Assembly: GCF_005239095.1 (NCBI RefSeq)
Contig: NZ_SZUA01000001.1
Location: 973,049-1,037,048, forward strand
Reading direction: 5' to 3'
DNA length: 64,000 bases
From: Luteimonas gilva
GTDB taxonomy: Bacteria > Pseudomonadota > Gammaproteobacteria > Xanthomonadales > Xanthomonadaceae
Shown here: one piece after another, positions 1 to 9,122 of the stretch
Layout of the letters: every line of letters starts with the position of its first letter
Position numbering within the stretch: the stretch's first letter is position 1
Position numbers and translations under genes: made by a program
Notes under the pieces: generated by a model
Told to the model about the DNA's origin: nothing
The model's input: only the letters and a program-made list of their open reading frames with translations
Database searches by the model: none

Positions 1-1103
1 TCCAGCTTGTCGACGAACAACTGGCGCGCGGCGGCCTGTTCGGCCTCCGACTTCGCCGCGACTTGGTCCTGGGTCATCACGTTGAGCTGCCAACCGGTCA
101 GGCGGCTCGCCAAGCGCACGTTCTGGCCGCCCTTGCCGATCGCCTGAGCGAGGCGGTCTTCGGCCACGGCCAGATCCATCGAGTGCTTTTCTTCGTCGAC
201 GATGATCGACTGCACTTCGGCCGGCGCCATCGCGTTGATCACGAACTGGGCGGCGTTGTCGCTCCACAGGATGATGTCCACGCGCTCGCCGTTGAGCTCG
301 TTGCTCACCGCCTGCACGCGCGAACCGCGCATGCCGATGCAGGCGCCGATGGGATCGGTGCGCGCGTCGTGGGCGAGCACGGCGATCTTGGCGCGGTCGC
401 CCGGATCGCGGGCGCAAGCCTTGATCTCGACCAGGTCCTGACCGACTTCGGGCACTTCCAGCTTGAACAGCTCCATCATGAATTCGGGCGCGGCGCGGCT
501 GATGAACAGCTGCGGGCCGCGCGGCTCGCTGCGCACGTCGTACAGGTAGCCGCGGACGCGGTCTCCGGCGCGCAGCACGTCGCGCGGGATGCCCTTGTCC
601 TTGGGGATGAAGGCCTCGGCGTTGCCGCCCAGGTCCACGTAGATGTTGCCGCGTTCGGCGCGCTTGACGGTGCCGGTGACCAGCTCGCCGACGCGATCCT
701 TCCACGCGTCCACGACCTGCGCGCGCTCGGCTTCGCGCACGCGCTGCACGATCACCTGCTTGGCGGCCTGGGCGGCGATGCGGCCGAAATCGGGATTTTC
801 GATCTGCTCTTCGATGTAGTCGCCCACTTCGGCGCCTTCGCTCTCGTCGACCGCGTCCATCAGGCGGATCTGGCGGTCGGGCGATTCCATCACCACGTCG
901 TCGGCCACCACTTCCCAGCGGCGGAAGGTTTCGTAGCTGCCGTCCTTCGGGTCGATCTGCACGCGCACGGACACGTCCTGGTCGGGATAGCGCTTCTTCG
1001 CGGCCGAAGCCAGCGCGGCTTCGATGGCCTCGAGGATCACTTCCTGCGGCACGCCCTTTTCGTTGGCGACCGCGTCCACAACCAGCAGCAGTTCCTTACT
1101 CAT
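1..1103 (-). CDS. nusA: Transcription termination/antitermination factor NusA (3' end cut by window edge)
   Basis: NusA binds RNA polymerase and nascent RNA and controls pausing, termination and antitermination. The window holds about the first 367 residues. It opens with MSKELLLVVDAVANEKG, the usual NusA N-terminal RNA-polymerase-binding start. An S1-type stretch follows at about residues 130-200 (GELVTGTVKRAERG), and then KH-type RNA-binding sequence (DPIGACIGMRGSRVQAV and AIGKGGQNVRLASRLTG). The C-terminal part lies beyond base 1. The ATG at 1101-1103 is the natural family start. It lies downstream of rimP on the same strand with a hairpin-rich gap of about 140 bases, the usual rimP-nusA-(infB) order. 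Identification is firm. Confidence 0.97.
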   Translation of the reverse strand, partial: MSKELLLVVDAVANEKGVPQEVILEAIEAALASAAKKRYPDQDVSVRVQIDPKDGSYETFRRWEVVADDVVMESPDRQIRLMDAVDESEGAEVGDYIEEQIENPDFGRIAAQAAKQVIVQRVREAERAQVVDAWKDRVGELVTGTVKRAERGNIYVDLGGNAEAFIPKDKGIPRDVLRAGDRVRGYLYDVRSEPRGPQLFISRAAPEFMMELFKLEVPEVGQDLVEIKACARDPGDRAKIAVLAHDARTDPIGACIGMRGSRVQAVSNELNGERVDIILWSDNAAQFVINAMAPAEVQSIIVDEEKHSMDLAVAEDRLAQAIGKGGQNVRLASRLTGWQLNVMTQDQVAAKSEAEQAAARQLFVDKL

Positions 1104-1170
1104 TTTGAAAGCCTCTAAAATCTTGAAGTTCATCGCTTCGGCCAATGAAGGGAATACCTCCATAACCCCA

Positions 1171-1208
1171 CCAAGCCTTCGGCTTGGTCGCCCCTTGACT
1201 CAAGGGGC
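1171..1208 (-). promoter_or_regulatory. Two adjacent hairpins in the rimP-nusA spacer
   Basis: Two perfect inverted repeats lie one after the other: a 7-bp stem with a TTC loop at 1171-1187 and a 7-bp stem with a 5-base loop at 1190-1208. On the transcribed minus strand a run of T precedes the first hairpin rather than following it, so this is not a normal intrinsic terminator of rimP. They could be processing or pausing structures ahead of nusA, or a remnant of an intergenic repeat. Function is inferred only. Confidence 0.45.
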
Positions 1209-1243
1209 TAAAAAATACTGGCTTCGGCGACTCGCTCGGTTGG

Positions 1244-1840
1244 TTAATCTCGGTTCTTGGCCCGCGGCGCCTTGCCGCTGCCGTTGGTTTTCTTCTTGCC
1301 CGGCCGCTCGTCGCGTCCGGACGCGTCCTTGGCGGGGCCGAAGCCCAGCGCGGCCCAGTCCGGGACCAGTCGCGCCTTGTCGATATTGTCGAAGGCCACC
1401 GCGAGTTCGCCCACGGCGTCCACGGCGAAGACGATGCTGTCGCCCTCCACCCGCAGGATCGTGCCCTGCAGCTTGCGCCGGCCTTCCTGCGGCAGCTTCA
1501 GGCCGACCTTGGCCTTCTCGCCGGCGAAGCGCGCGAACTGGTCCGGCGCGAACAGCGGACGATCGACGCCGGGCGAAGACACTTCCAGCGTGTATTGGCC
1601 GCTGATCGGATCCTCGACGTCGAGCTGGGCTGACACTTCGCGGCTGACCGCTTCGCAATCCTCGATCGTGACCGCGCGCGGCTCGCCGTCGGCGCCGGTC
1701 GCGCCCGCCGGCACGTCGATGTACAGGCGCAGCGTAGCGCTGCCCGGCGCGGGCAGGTACTCGGCGCCGAGCAGTTCCAGGCCCAACGATTGGATCGTCG
1801 GGGCCAGGAGCTTGGCGATGTCGGCCGCTTTATCGGTCAT
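1244..1840 (-). CDS. rimP: Ribosome maturation factor RimP
   Basis: RimP is a cytoplasmic factor needed for late assembly of the 30S ribosomal subunit. The 198-residue protein starts [20 protein letters not shown] and contains the family pattern [36 protein letters not shown], followed by an SH3-like C-terminal half. The tail is Lys/Arg-rich and low in complexity ([18 protein letters not shown]). The frame stays open upstream to 1993, but that extension would run through a strong hairpin and the tRNA terminator and lacks RimP character, so the ATG at 1838-1840 is chosen. It precedes nusA on the same strand, the classic order. Confidence 0.95.
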   Translation of the reverse strand: MTDKAADIAKLLAPTIQSLGLELLGAEYLPAPGSATLRLYIDVPAGATGADGEPRAVTIEDCEAVSREVSAQLDVEDPISGQYTLEVSSPGVDRPLFAPDQFARFAGEKAKVGLKLPQEGRRKLQGTILRVEGDSIVFAVDAVGELAVAFDNIDKARLVPDWAALGFGPAKDASGRDERPGKKKTNGSGKAPRAKNRD

Positions 1841-1884
1841 GCGTGGTTCGTAGATCGCCTCAGGATTTCCATACCCGGAAAACA

Positions 1885-1909
1885 ACAAGGGGCCCGATGG
1901 GCCCCTTGT
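1885..1909 (-). terminator. Strong hairpin in the rimP leader
   Basis: A perfect 11-bp stem with a 3-base loop occupies 1885-1909, about 45 bases ahead of rimP on the minus strand. It is followed on that strand by TGTTTTCC, a weak T-tract. It could be a second terminator after the initiator tRNA, or an attenuator-like element in the rimP leader. The stem is seen directly; the role is inferred. Confidence 0.5.
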
Positions 1910-1978
1910 CCGATACCGCTGGATTTCGGCGCCGAAGCGTGAGCAGCACGCTTCGGCAAAGCCCGACTTCCCGCCATC

Positions 1979-2002
1979 AAAAAAAGCCTCCATGGAGGCT
2001 TT
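1979..2002 (-). terminator. Intrinsic terminator of the initiator tRNA gene
   Basis: On the minus strand a perfect 9-bp stem (AAAGCCTCC paired with GGAGGCTTT, two-base loop) runs into seven T residues (1979-1985). It lies 18 bases past the 3' CCA of the tRNA, a textbook Rho-independent terminator. Confidence 0.85.
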
Positions 2003-2020
2003 CCGTCGACCGCGAAAAGC

Positions 2021-2097
<77 letters not shown>

Positions 2098-2283
2098 GCA
2101 GACTCGCAATTATGGTGATCTGGAGGACCGATTGCAAGGCCGGGGTTGAGAACCGGCTTGGGCATGGGATCGGCGCTTTTTTCGGCTGCCCTGAATGTGG
2201 GCGCGCGCGTCCGTTCGAAAACCGCTTGCCCGCACCGGCGGTACGGCACTGCTGCCGGCGGCGACAGTCAGCGACGCGACAAA

Positions 2284-2544
2284 TCAAAACGCCAGCGGGA
2301 ACCATATCCCCCGATTCGTCACAAGCCCCATGTTCGGAAGGACATGCCCTGCATCCAGGGATCGGATATCGACATCCTCAATGGCTTCGGTTATCTGCAA
2401 CTGCGGATAAATGGACTGCACTTTTTCTTCGAAAATAGACAAGGCGTCCGAATGATCGTAGGCCGTTATGCCGCATCCCAGCCCTAATGGCGAATGAGTC
2501 GGCGGGTTTCTAAATTTGAACCAAAAGCATCTAAGAGTTTCCAT
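2284..2544 (-). CDS. Small protein of unknown function, AT-richer than its surroundings
   Basis: I do not recognise a named family. The 86-residue product (start METLRCFWFKFRN) is acidic in the middle and ends in a conserved-looking stretch, GHVLPNMGLVTNRGIWFP. The frame is open upstream to 2610 with other ATGs (2577, 2610). The ATG at 2542-2544 is preferred because GAGGA lies about seven bases upstream and the core homology-like sequence starts there. The gene and its upstream flank are visibly richer in A/T than neighbouring genes, which suggests recent acquisition. It lies between tRNA-fMet and a TonB receptor, with no partner gene. Coding is likely but not certain. Confidence 0.6.
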   Translation of the reverse strand: METLRCFWFKFRNPPTHSPLGLGCGITAYDHSDALSIFEEKVQSIYPQLQITEAIEDVDIRSLDAGHVLPNMGLVTNRGIWFPLAF

Positions 2545-2701
2545 CTCGTCCTCATCTTCCGACATCCGATCAATCATCCGCCTAGCGCAATAGCTTGGAG
2601 TGAATTCCAACGCTTAGGCCCAACGACCTCCCGCACAAGCAATCAGAATAAGAGCAAGTGCAACTAATTTTCGATTGCGTTTCATCCACCCTTGCCTCAA
2701 T

Positions 2702-2732
2702 AAAAAAAGTCGCCGGCTTGCGCCGGCGACTT
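2702..2732 (-). terminator. Intrinsic terminator of the TonB receptor gene
   Basis: On the minus strand an 11-bp perfect stem (AAGTCGCCGGC paired with GCCGGCGACTT, 4-base loop) is followed by a run of T (the A-run at 2702-2708 on the plus strand). It begins about 27 bases past the stop of the receptor gene at 2759. Confidence 0.85.
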
Positions 2733-2758
2733 CGTACGACTGAAACGTAAAGCTTGGA

Positions 2759-5700
2759 TCAGAAATCGTAACGCGCGGTCAAACGCAGGTAGCGCGGTTC
2801 GGAAATCTGCAGCTCCTGGCCGAAGAAGCGGTTCGGGGTGTTGCGCCGATCCGCCGCTGCGCCGTTCTCGTAACGCGGGTTGTACGTGCCGGCGGTCTGA
2901 CGATTGAGGACGTTGATGATGTCCGCCTGCAAGGTCAGCTTGCCGTCAGCCCAGTTCGGGGTGTACGCCACATTGAGGTTCAACTGCACGCTCCACGGCG
3001 CCTCGCCGTAAGAACCGCGAGGCGAGATGCGGTAGTCCGCGGAGGGAGCGACATAGCCCGGAGTACCCGGAGCCGTGCCCGAACCCGAGCGGCCGCAGAA
3101 CCAGTAAGCGGCGCCGTTGTACAGAGCGGCGCTGTCCACCGGGAAGTGGCTGGTGCAGTTGCGCGGACGGCCCGAGGCGGCGATCAGCGTCGCGCCGGTG
3201 CGCCACTGCTGCGACCACTCGTAGTAACCGAACGCCTTCAGCTGATGCTTGCGGTGGTTCGGCAACAGACCGTTCGAACCGACCATCAACTGCCACAAGT
3301 CCCAGTCCTGGGTACGGCCCACGTCGGCCTGGCCGCCGGCGCCGGTGTCCAGATCCGAGGCCAGCTGGCCTTCCGTGTTACCCCAGTTCTTCGAGAAGGT
3401 GTATTCCACCTTGCCGTACCACTTGTTGCTGAAGGGGTGTTCGGCGAACAGGTCCAGGGCGTAGTACTTGCGCTTGAGCTTCGGGAAGCCCATCTGCTCG
3501 GCGGTCACCGTGATCTCGGTGTAGGTGCCGTTCGCTTCGCGGAACACGAAGGTGTTGGTCTCGCCCGGGTTTGCGTTCAAGCACTTGCTGCGCAGCAGGT
3601 CGCCGCAGATGTCGTCGATGGCGCTCTTCAAATCGCGGTAGGTGAACTTGGCGCCCCAGGCGAACGAATCCGAGAACGCGTTCTCGACGCCGATGATGTA
3701 CTCATCCTGGTAGTGCGACTTGATGTCCTTCGCCGTGGTGGTCTTCGGATCCGGCGCGGAGCCGCACTCGGCGTTCGACGAGATCGCCTGGGTGCCCGGG
3801 CAGATCGTGGTCGAAGCGCTGATCAGCGGAATCCGGTTCAGACCGGTCGGCGCGCCGGTACGCGGATCCACGCCCGTGTACGTGAAGTACTCGGTCGTGT
3901 TCAGCGAAGCGGATGCGCCGCGGATGGCTGCCTGGTTCGGGGTCGCCAGGTAGTAGCGGCCGACGTTGCCGAACAGCTTCCAGCTGGCATCGCCCTTCAT
4001 GTCCCAAGAGAAGCCGATACGCGGCGCCAGCTGGTTGCGCTGCGAAATGTACGGACGGCCCAGACCATCGAAGTTGGTGAACTGCTCGTTGCGCAGGCCC
4101 AGGCTCAACAGGAAGTTGTCGGTCACCTGCCAACGGTCTTCGATGTACTGCGAAGTCTGCTCCACGCCCGGGTCGGAGTTGGCTGCGACCACGGTGCGAG
4201 TCACATAGTAACCCTGCGCACCTAGACCGCCGCCGGAAGCGGGAGAACCGACGACCGTACTGATATTGGCATTGGGGTTGGGCGTGTTGGTATTCGCGTT
4301 GCCCGTACGCGAATAGGTCCAAAGCTCGCCGCCGGCGATACGAGTGTGTTGCGCAGCTTCTGCGGTTTGCTTTTCGTAACCGATGCGCAGTTCATGGTCG
4401 CCGAGGACGTAAGACACGTCCAGGCGCCAACCCTTGGTGCTCTCTTCGTTCTGGGTGACGGGCAGCGTGTTGCTGGCCGAAACCTGACAGGTGTTGTAGA
4501 CGAAGCCCGGCGCGCGGTGGAAAGCCGTGCTCGGTACGGAAATTCGCGGACAGGTCGGGTCATAGCCGGTCGGCAGCGAATTGTTGTGCGTGATCTTCTG
4601 ACGGCCGTAGAGCGCGGACACCGTCAGAGCGTCGGTGAGATAACCCGTGTACTTGGCCACGTACAGACGCGCGTTGTCGTCCGTCGTGGTGATGGTACGC
4701 GGCTTGGTGTTGTGGGTAAGCGTCGGGTAGTAGAAATCCGAACGGCCGGCTTCGCTGGTGGTGCGATCCTGGATGCCGGTGAACTCCAGCAGGTGATCGT
4801 CGGTGATGTTCCAGTCGATCTTGGTCGTCCAACGCGGTTGATTGAAACGGTATTCGCGCCAGCCCGTTTGCGCGGCGGCCGAGTTCTGCAGATCGAAGCG
4901 GCCCGACAGCACTTCGCTGCCCTCGCGCTTGGTCGTCTCGGCGTTGAAATAGACGAACAGCCTATCCTTGATCAACGGACCGCTGAAGTAGAAGCCGGGA
5001 TTGAAGCTCCACGACTTGTTCTGCTGGCGCCAGATGTTGATCTGCCCGTCGGTGCCGTTCGCGGTGCCGTTCGCCGGATAGAAGCCGGTGTCGGGATAGT
5101 AGATGTCGCGCGGAGAAGCCCGGCTGAACTCCGGTGCCCAGATCGCGTACACACCGCTCTTCCACTCGTTGGTGCCGCGCTTGGTGACGAGGTTGATCAC
5201 GCCGCCGGTGGAACGGCCGAATTCCGCGCCGTAGCCGCCGGTGAGGATCTGCTGCTCGCCGATCGAGTCGAACGGCAGCGTGCTGTAACCCAGCGAAGTC
5301 AGCGGGTTGGTCACGTTGTAGCCGTTGATGAAGTACGCGTTCTCGGACGACGCCGAACCGCCGAAGCTCGGCACGGTGGTGCCGTTGGCGCTGTAGCTGT
5401 CGTTCTTGACCACGCTCGGGGCCAGCATCGCGACATCGGCGATGGTGCGGCCGATCGAAATCTTCTGGAGCTGTTCCGCGGTCAGCACGGTGCGGGTGTC
5501 GGTCTGCGAAATATCGATGACCGGAATGATGCCGCCGCGCACGACCACGCTGTCGAGATTGGTGGCGTCGCCGCCGCCGGCCGTCGCGAACGAAACGTCG
5601 GTGCCGCTGGCGATGTTGACCGTGATGTTGTCGCGCACGCTGACCGGCGCGCCGTCTTTCTGCAGGGTCACTTTATAGCGGCCGTTCGGCAGCGAGCTGG

Positions 5701-5914
5701 CCTGGTAGCGGCCCGAGCTGTCGATGGCGATGGTGCGCTTGAGGCCGGTGTCGAGGTTTTCGACGAGTACGGTGTTGCCTGCCCCCGCCGGGACTTGACC
5801 GAAGATGGTGCCGGTGATGTTCGACTGAGCGTGGATCGATCCCGCGAAGCACACGCCCAAAGCTACCGTCAGAGCCTTCCTTTTCAGGCCCTTGGCGTAA
5901 GTTTTCTGAGTCAC
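2759..5914 (-). CDS. Oar-like TonB-dependent outer-membrane receptor
   Basis: This is a large outer-membrane beta-barrel transporter that would be energised by TonB-ExbB-ExbD; the substrate is unknown. The mature N-terminus carries a carboxypeptidase-regulatory-like fold (about residues 32-110, SNITGTIFGQVPAGAGNT), then a plug domain (DVAMLAPSVVKND, GGYGAEFGRSTGGVINLVTKRGTNEW), then a long barrel ending in an aromatic residue (RLTARYDF). This is the Oar-type architecture common in xanthomonads. No ATG sits at the signal peptide. A GTG at 5914 gives VTQKTYAKGLKRKALTVALG, a clean signal peptide cut near HAQS, and 1051 residues. A TTG at 6010 would add an unlikely leader. It is monocistronic with its own terminator. 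It sits between nuoN and tRNA-fMet, where conserved gene order has nothing comparable. Confidence 0.93.
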   Translation of the reverse strand: MTQKTYAKGLKRKALTVALGVCFAGSIHAQSNITGTIFGQVPAGAGNTVLVENLDTGLKRTIAIDSSGRYQASSLPNGRYKVTLQKDGAPVSVRDNITVNIASGTDVSFATAGGGDATNLDSVVVRGGIIPVIDISQTDTRTVLTAEQLQKISIGRTIADVAMLAPSVVKNDSYSANGTTVPSFGGSASSENAYFINGYNVTNPLTSLGYSTLPFDSIGEQQILTGGYGAEFGRSTGGVINLVTKRGTNEWKSGVYAIWAPEFSRASPRDIYYPDTGFYPANGTANGTDGQINIWRQQNKSWSFNPGFYFSGPLIKDRLFVYFNAETTKREGSEVLSGRFDLQNSAAAQTGWREYRFNQPRWTTKIDWNITDDHLLEFTGIQDRTTSEAGRSDFYYPTLTHNTKPRTITTTDDNARLYVAKYTGYLTDALTVSALYGRQKITHNNSLPTGYDPTCPRISVPSTAFHRAPGFVYNTCQVSASNTLPVTQNEESTKGWRLDVSYVLGDHELRIGYEKQTAEAAQHTRIAGGELWTYSRTGNANTNTPNPNANISTVVGSPASGGGLGAQGYYVTRTVVAANSDPGVEQTSQYIEDRWQVTDNFLLSLGLRNEQFTNFDGLGRPYISQRNQLAPRIGFSWDMKGDASWKLFGNVGRYYLATPNQAAIRGASASLNTTEYFTYTGVDPRTGAPTGLNRIPLISASTTICPGTQAISSNAECGSAPDPKTTTAKDIKSHYQDEYIIGVENAFSDSFAWGAKFTYRDLKSAIDDICGDLLRSKCLNANPGETNTFVFREANGTYTEITVTAEQMGFPKLKRKYYALDLFAEHPFSNKWYGKVEYTFSKNWGNTEGQLASDLDTGAGGQADVGRTQDWDLWQLMVGSNGLLPNHRKHQLKAFGYYEWSQQWRTGATLIAASGRPRNCTSHFPVDSAALYNGAAYWFCGRSGSGTAPGTPGYVAPSADYRISPRGSYGEAPWSVQLNLNVAYTPNWADGKLTLQADIINVLNRQTAGTYNPRYENGAAADRRNTPNRFFGQELQISEPRYLRLTARYDF

Positions 5915-6101
5915 TGCAGTAATCCCCAAGAAAGGTGGCAAAACGACCACCCACGTACCCGGCCCCCAGCCGAGCAAGTCGACTTTAGGGCTTGCACATT
6001 TTTTTAACAATAGGGTTACAGCAGGAAAATCAATGGTTTCGGATGAAACCGAATTGGCCCCTTACTGGCCGGTACGGCCATCCCGCGGATCGAACCATTC
6101 G

Positions 6102-7547
6102 TCACGCCGGGAAGGCCTGCTGGCACCAAGCCATGATCGGATTCCAGAACAGTCCCAGGGCCAACAAGGCCAGGGCATTGACGCCGAAAACCACGCGCAA
6201 AGGCCGATCCGCGCGCGGGGCCGGGGCATCGCCCGCCGGCTCGTCGAAATACATGGCCTTGATTACGCGCAAGTAGTAGAACGCGCCGATCACCGCACAT
6301 ACGATGCCGACGATCGCCAGCCACATCAGGCCGCCCTGCAAAGCCGCGCGCAGCACCGCCAGCTTGGCCCAGAAGCCGAGGAACGGCGGTACGCCGGCCA
6401 ACGATGCCATCACGCACAAGACCAAGCCGGCCAGCCAAGGACTGCGCGCGTTGAGGCCTTTGAAGTCGTCGATTTTGTCGGCTTCGAAACCGGCGCGCGA
6501 CAGCACCACGATCGCGCCGAACGCCGCGGCCGACATGATCGCGTAGCTGATCGCGTAGAACATCGCCGCCGCATAGCCCTGCGCGCCGCCGCCGGCCAGG
6601 CCCAGAAACAGGAAGCCGACGTGCGAAATGGTCGAATAGGCCAGCATGCGCTTCAAATTGGTCTGCGCCAGCGCGATCAGATTGCCGAGCACCAGCGAAA
6701 TCGCCGCCAGCCCTGCGACCAGCACCTGCCAGCGCCCGTCCAGCGGCCCCAAACCGGATTCGAGCAAGCGGTAGGCCATGCCGAAGATCGCCAGCTTGGG
6801 CGCGGCGCCGATGAAGATCGTGATCGGCGTCGGCGCACCGTGGTAGACGTCGGGCAGCCACATGTGGAACGGCGCGGCGCCGAATTTGAAGGCGATGCCG
6901 GCGACCACGAACACCAGGCCGGTGAGCATCAAATCGGGATTGGACGAAACGTCGGACACCGAACGGATCTGCGCCAGATCCAGCGTGCCGGTGGCGCCAT
7001 AGATCAGCGACAGGCCGTAGAGCAGGATGCCCGAGGCCAGCGAACCCAGCACGAAATACTTGATCGCCGCTTCGGAAGCGACCGGACTGTCGCGGTCCAC
7101 CGCCACCAGCGCGTACGAACTCAGCGCCAGCATTTCCAGGCCCAAATATACGGTGACCAGGCTGCCGGCCGAGACCAGCAGCATCATGCCCGCCACCGCG
7201 AACAGCATCAGCACCGGCACTTCGCCCTTGTACAGGCCGCGCTCGCGCAAGTACGACCACGCGTACACCAGCGAGGCCGCGCTGACCACGCAAATGGCGA
7301 TCTTCATCACGTCGGCCGCGCCGTCGCGGACGAACATGCCGTTGAGCACGACGCCGTGCCCCCCTACCCCCGCAACGATCAACCCAGCCGTGACCAGCAG
7401 GATCAGCACCGCCAGCAGATGGGTGACGACGCGCTTGGTCTCGTCGACGAACAGGTCGATCATCAGCAACGCGAACGTGGCCGCGACCAGCGCCAATTCG
7501 GGAATCAGCGGCAGCAATTCGGTGGCGGGCGGGATCGGGAGCGTCAT
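6102..7547 (-). CDS. nuoN: NADH-quinone oxidoreductase subunit N
   Basis: Proton-pumping membrane-arm subunit of respiratory complex I, homologous to Mrp-type antiporters. The product is 481 residues (start MTLPIPPATELLPLIPELALV) and almost wholly hydrophobic, with the pattern of about 14 transmembrane helices. The family core includes LGLEMLALSSYALVAVDRDS (carrying the conserved helix-5 glutamate) and KFGAAPFHMWLPDVYHGAPT, with the helix-7 lysine. It is the last gene of the nuo operon; its ATG is 2 bases past the nuoM stop. The frame is open far upstream into nuoM (to 8867), but that part is a shadow of nuoM. Confidence 0.97.
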   Translation of the reverse strand: MTLPIPPATELLPLIPELALVAATFALLMIDLFVDETKRVVTHLLAVLILLVTAGLIVAGVGGHGVVLNGMFVRDGAADVMKIAICVVSAASLVYAWSYLRERGLYKGEVPVLMLFAVAGMMLLVSAGSLVTVYLGLEMLALSSYALVAVDRDSPVASEAAIKYFVLGSLASGILLYGLSLIYGATGTLDLAQIRSVSDVSSNPDLMLTGLVFVVAGIAFKFGAAPFHMWLPDVYHGAPTPITIFIGAAPKLAIFGMAYRLLESGLGPLDGRWQVLVAGLAAISLVLGNLIALAQTNLKRMLAYSTISHVGFLFLGLAGGGAQGYAAAMFYAISYAIMSAAAFGAIVVLSRAGFEADKIDDFKGLNARSPWLAGLVLCVMASLAGVPPFLGFWAKLAVLRAALQGGLMWLAIVGIVCAVIGAFYYLRVIKAMYFDEPAGDAPAPRADRPLRVVFGVNALALLALGLFWNPIMAWCQQAFPA

Positions 7548-7549
7548 CG

Positions 7550-9106
7550 TCACAGTCCGGTGAGTTTGGTGGCCGCCAGCTGGGTCGCGAGCTGCGCGAT
7601 CGACGGCTCCATCAGGTCGGTCAGCGGCTTGGGCCACAGGCCGATGAACAAAGTGCCGACGGCGAACACGCCCAACACCAGCGCCTCGCGCGGATTGATG
7701 TCTTCCAGCTCGGCCACGTGCGTATTGGCGACTTCGCCGTACACCACGCGCTTGATCAGCCACAGCGTGTAGGCCGCGCCGAGGATCAGCGTTGTCGCCG
7801 CTGCGAAGGCGATCAGCGGATGCTTCTGGAAGCTGGCCAGGATCACCATGAACTCGCCGACGAAACCGCTGGTGCCCGGCAGGCCGGAGTTGGCCATGCC
7901 GAACAGCACGAACAACGCGGCGAACCAGGGCATCGTATTCGCGACGCCGCCGTAGTCCTTGATCATGCGGCTGTGCACGCGGTCGTACAGCACGCCGACG
8001 CAGGAGAACATCGCGCCCGAGATGAAGCCGTGCGAAATCATCTGCACCATCGCGCCTTGCAGGCCCAGGCGCGCGGCGTCGACGTTGGCGTAATCGCGCA
8101 CCAAGCCGAAGGCGATGAAGGTGCCCAGGGTCACGAAGCCCATGTGCGAGATCGACGAATAGGCGATCAGCTTCTTCATGTCGTCCTGGACCAGCGCCAC
8201 CAGGCCGACGTAGACCACCGCGATCAGCGACAGCGCGATCACGACCCAGGCGTATTCGTGGCCGGCGTCGGGCACGATCGGCAGGCTGAAGCGCAGGAAG
8301 CCGTAACCGCCGATCTTCAGCATGATCGCGGCCAGGATCACCGAACCGCCGGTCGGCGCCTCGACGTGCGCGTCCGGCAACCAGGTGTGGACCGGGAACA
8401 TCGGCACCTTCACCGCGAAAGCGATGAGGAAGGCGAAGAACAACCAGGTCTGCTCGCTCGCCGACAGCTGCAACTGGTACAGGTCGGCCAGCTGCCAGCT
8501 GCCGCCCTTCAGGTACAGGTAGATCAGCCCGACCAGCATGAACACCGAGCCGAGGAAGGTGTACAGAAAGAACTTCACCGACGCGTACACGCGCCGCGGG
8601 CCGCCCCAGATGCCGATGATGATGAACATCGGAATCAGCATGCCTTCGAAGAACACGTAGAACAGGATCGAATCGAGCGCGCTGAACACGCCGATCATCA
8701 GGCCTTCGAGCACCAGGAACGCGGCGTAGTACTGGCTGACGCGCTTGTCGATCGAACCCCAGGCGCCGATCAGCACCAGCGCGGTCACCAGCGTGGTCAG
8801 CCCGATCAGCGCGACCGAGATGCCGTCGGCGCCGAGGTGGTACTGGATGTCGTAGGCCGGGATCCACGCCTTCTGCTCGACGAACTGCATGCCGGCGTTG
8901 GCGAAATCGAAACCGGTGAACAGCGGCACGCTCAGCGCGACGCTGGCGACGGCGACGGCCAGCGCCAGCCAGCGCGCGGCGTTGGCGCGGTTGTTGCCGA
9001 GCGCGAGCACGGCGGCGCCGCCGAGGATCGGCAGCCAGATCAGCGCGCTCAGCAACGGAAACGCACTCGTTGCGATAGCGGCGGTTTGCAAGGGCTCGGG
9101 GCTCAC
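7550..9106 (-). CDS. nuoM: NADH-quinone oxidoreductase subunit M
   Basis: Antiporter-like proton-channel subunit of complex I in the cytoplasmic membrane. The 518-residue product has the family signatures YVFFEGMLIPMFIIIGIWGG (conserved helix-5 Glu) and AVKVPMFPVHTWLPDAHVEAPT (conserved Lys before the broken helix), with many hydrophobic helices throughout. It starts at the ATG 9104-9106, 16 bases after nuoL, and is followed immediately by nuoN. Length is typical for the family. Confidence 0.98.
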   Translation of the reverse strand: MSPEPLQTAAIATSAFPLLSALIWLPILGGAAVLALGNNRANAARWLALAVAVASVALSVPLFTGFDFANAGMQFVEQKAWIPAYDIQYHLGADGISVALIGLTTLVTALVLIGAWGSIDKRVSQYYAAFLVLEGLMIGVFSALDSILFYVFFEGMLIPMFIIIGIWGGPRRVYASVKFFLYTFLGSVFMLVGLIYLYLKGGSWQLADLYQLQLSASEQTWLFFAFLIAFAVKVPMFPVHTWLPDAHVEAPTGGSVILAAIMLKIGGYGFLRFSLPIVPDAGHEYAWVVIALSLIAVVYVGLVALVQDDMKKLIAYSSISHMGFVTLGTFIAFGLVRDYANVDAARLGLQGAMVQMISHGFISGAMFSCVGVLYDRVHSRMIKDYGGVANTMPWFAALFVLFGMANSGLPGTSGFVGEFMVILASFQKHPLIAFAAATTLILGAAYTLWLIKRVVYGEVANTHVAELEDINPREALVLGVFAVGTLFIGLWPKPLTDLMEPSIAQLATQLAATKLTGL

Positions 9107-9122
9107 GTCGCGGGTCCTTGTC

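Noticed and set aside
63-1118. Long plus-strand open frame of 351 codons opposite nusA
   Set aside because: It is antisense to nusA, His/Ala/Asp-rich from GC-biased third positions, and has no protein character. Many similar long antisense frames occur opposite nuo, metG and mutL.
5915-6010. TTG start at 6010 for the TonB receptor
   Set aside because: It would put about 32 residues before a complete signal peptide; the GTG at 5914 gives a normal exported protein.
7548-8867. Extension of the nuoN frame upstream to 8867
   Set aside because: The added part reads Arg/Ala-rich shadow of nuoM; NuoN clearly starts at MTLPIPPATELL (7547).
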